This document shows positions 26,076 to 27,228 of a stretch of 27,228 nt of DNA, piece after piece. The position numbers and the translations under genes were made by a program. Source of the stretch: Chara braunii (Eukaryota; Streptophyta; Charophyceae; Charales; Characeae). The DNA lies in contig BFEA01000247.1 in the NCBI GenBank assembly GCA_003427395.1, forward strand, positions 206,408-233,635, written 5' to 3'. Under the pieces are notes generated by a model that saw only the letters and a program-made list of their open reading frames with translations, made no database searches and was not told the origin of the DNA. Numbering within the stretch: position 1 is the first letter of the stretch; every line of letters starts with the position of its first letter.

Positions 26076-27228
26076 ATGTTTGATTGATTGATTACTAAGC
26101 TGCTAGCTAATGGACCAAAGCGATTGCTTGTGTTACTTTGCGGAATTGTATCATTCAAGTGTCCAATTGATTTGTTAATAGATGGCCTGTAGAAGCGGTT
26201 GAAGGTAATGTGGTCATGTTGCCCTTAGTATTGGAGCGACTCTATCCCCTTTGGGAATGCACTCCCCCCCGTGTGAAAATAATCAGAGTGTGGTATTGAC
26301 CTTGTTTATTCCATTCCATGTTACCTTGTGGTAATCGGTCATGGCGTTCTTCACCATTCAAGATCCCGCACGTGTCCCCTCCTGTGTGTTTCGTGAACGG
26401 AAGGTCATTGTATGGTTCAAGGAAAGCTAAACGTCTAAGCAAGCATGCATGACCTATTTATTAGCTGAACTAGACCAGCTATGAGGTCATAATTGCCAAG
26501 TCCGTATCTAACAGTCATGCCGTTCGTTCGTCTTCGCATGGTTGGTATTGAGTACTCCATCGTAGGAGCAGTATCTTCTATCCACCGACCGACATGTTCT
26601 GGGTTCAGTCCTGTCTCTGTCAGCTCGTACTCTGTCGGTCTGAGTAGTGATAGATCGTGCCCTTCCTTTTTCATCTGGTTATGAATCTGAAAATAGTCGA
26701 CCGGTCTGTCTACGTATCAATCCATTTGTCTATCCTCTGCCTATCACCTGCATGTCCTTCGTTCGGTACCTCTCCACCTATGTATTCGTTCGGCAATGCA
26801 GGGTGCCATTGCGTGGCAGCCCAGTCAAGCCAACGACGAGCCGATTAATTTGGCAATACGCGGTGCCCTGTTGGCTGCAGAATTTAATGGAGAGCAATCT
26901 TGATGTTTCGGTGCATCCACCCGGTTTGGCTCTGCATGGAACGGGAGTGACTTTTCTATCAAATGACATGCTGGTATCCCTCCCTCTCTATAAATGCCGT
27001 TTCGTTAATCTGGAGTAGCTCTGACATATGCATATCTTTTACCGCTTTGTATAATTGGGTATGCCATGCCTGGGATTCTGACCTACATGTCATTCGTTCA
27101 GCCGGGGTGAGAGAAGGTCCTGGAGGTCAGATGTTTTTTCTTTAATTGTTGCTGCATGACAGAGTTTCGATAGCCGAGTTCTAGAGGTCCGGTTTTGCAA
27201 CCACTTGGCTCCTCTGGGTCAATTTGCC
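25949..27228. other. Intron or intergenic, nothing recognised
   Basis: If the GTAAGT at 25945 is used, this is an intron or contains later exons, but no exon with coding signal was found. The open frames (minus 26435-26674, plus 26647-27018) have no recognised domain. It holds a TGAT microsatellite. Confidence 0.4.
26037..26094. repeat. (TGAT)n microsatellite
   Basis: Nine TGAT units in a row, a short TATGT interruption, then three more. Diverged TTGAT strings precede it from about 26022. Confidence 0.95.

Noticed and set aside
26435-26674. Minus-strand 79-codon frame as an integrase or recombinase fragment
   Set aside because: No catalytic motif could be named, and both strands are open here.

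Overview
This looks like repeat-rich eukaryotic nuclear DNA. It contains decayed Ty3/gypsy LTR retrotransposons, a U6 snRNA-like sequence, and one plausible spliced gene with GTAAGT donors and a TTGTTGCAG acceptor. A streptophyte (land plant or charophyte alga) fits best. The reasons are the chromodomain-bearing Ty3 element, the plant-like splice sites and U6 body, and non-coding repeats with a GGCAGC-ACTCCC box that resemble, from memory only, repeats near plant Ty3 elements. The species cannot be fixed from the sequence. Scattered single Ns show unresolved bases. Nothing bacterial, plastid or mitochondrial was recognised.

Layout. (1) 1-7700 has no convincing gene and is dominated by repeats that form hairpins: a chain of small stem-loops (539-773), a roughly 100-170 bp tandem array (1648-2470), an array of eight hairpins with a conserved loop and changing but still complementary stems (2754-3437), a bipartite hairpin (4850-4918), and a ~180 bp tandem array with an embedded hairpin (5400-6140). 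A U6 snRNA-like sequence lies on the minus strand at 6516-6624. (2) 7721-10530 is a 5'-truncated, broken Ty3/gypsy pol (RT, RNase H, integrase) without a chromodomain. It is followed by a 35 bp duplication and a nearly perfect 84 bp inverted repeat (10732-10912) with further direct copies. (3) 10900-14600 is mostly non-coding repeat debris, including hairpin-forming tandem units at 11478-11700. (4) About 14600-20780 is a second, different Ty3/gypsy element. It reads gag-like, zinc-knuckle remnant, protease, RT, RNase H, integrase and chromodomain in order, with many stops and frameshifts; its integrase D, D and E residues are still readable. (5) 20780-23900 is non-coding and holds a ~290 bp nested foldback (21781-22071) and several small perfect palindromes. 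(6) 23940-25948 is the best candidate for a host gene: two in-frame exons separated by a 530 bp intron, coding for a basic, probably disordered protein with two PCNA-box-like motifs. Its apparent stop lies inside a perfect GTAAGT donor, so the gene may continue. (7) 25949-27228 holds a TGAT microsatellite and nothing else recognised.

The most unusual signal is structural. At least four sequence-unrelated repeat families (2754-3437, 5400-6140, 11478-11700 and the chain at 539-773) carry stem-loops, and in three of them the stems differ between copies while complementarity is kept. The clearest case is 2754-3437. No operon or pathway is encoded here; the only shared context is retrotransposon sequence and its non-coding flanks.
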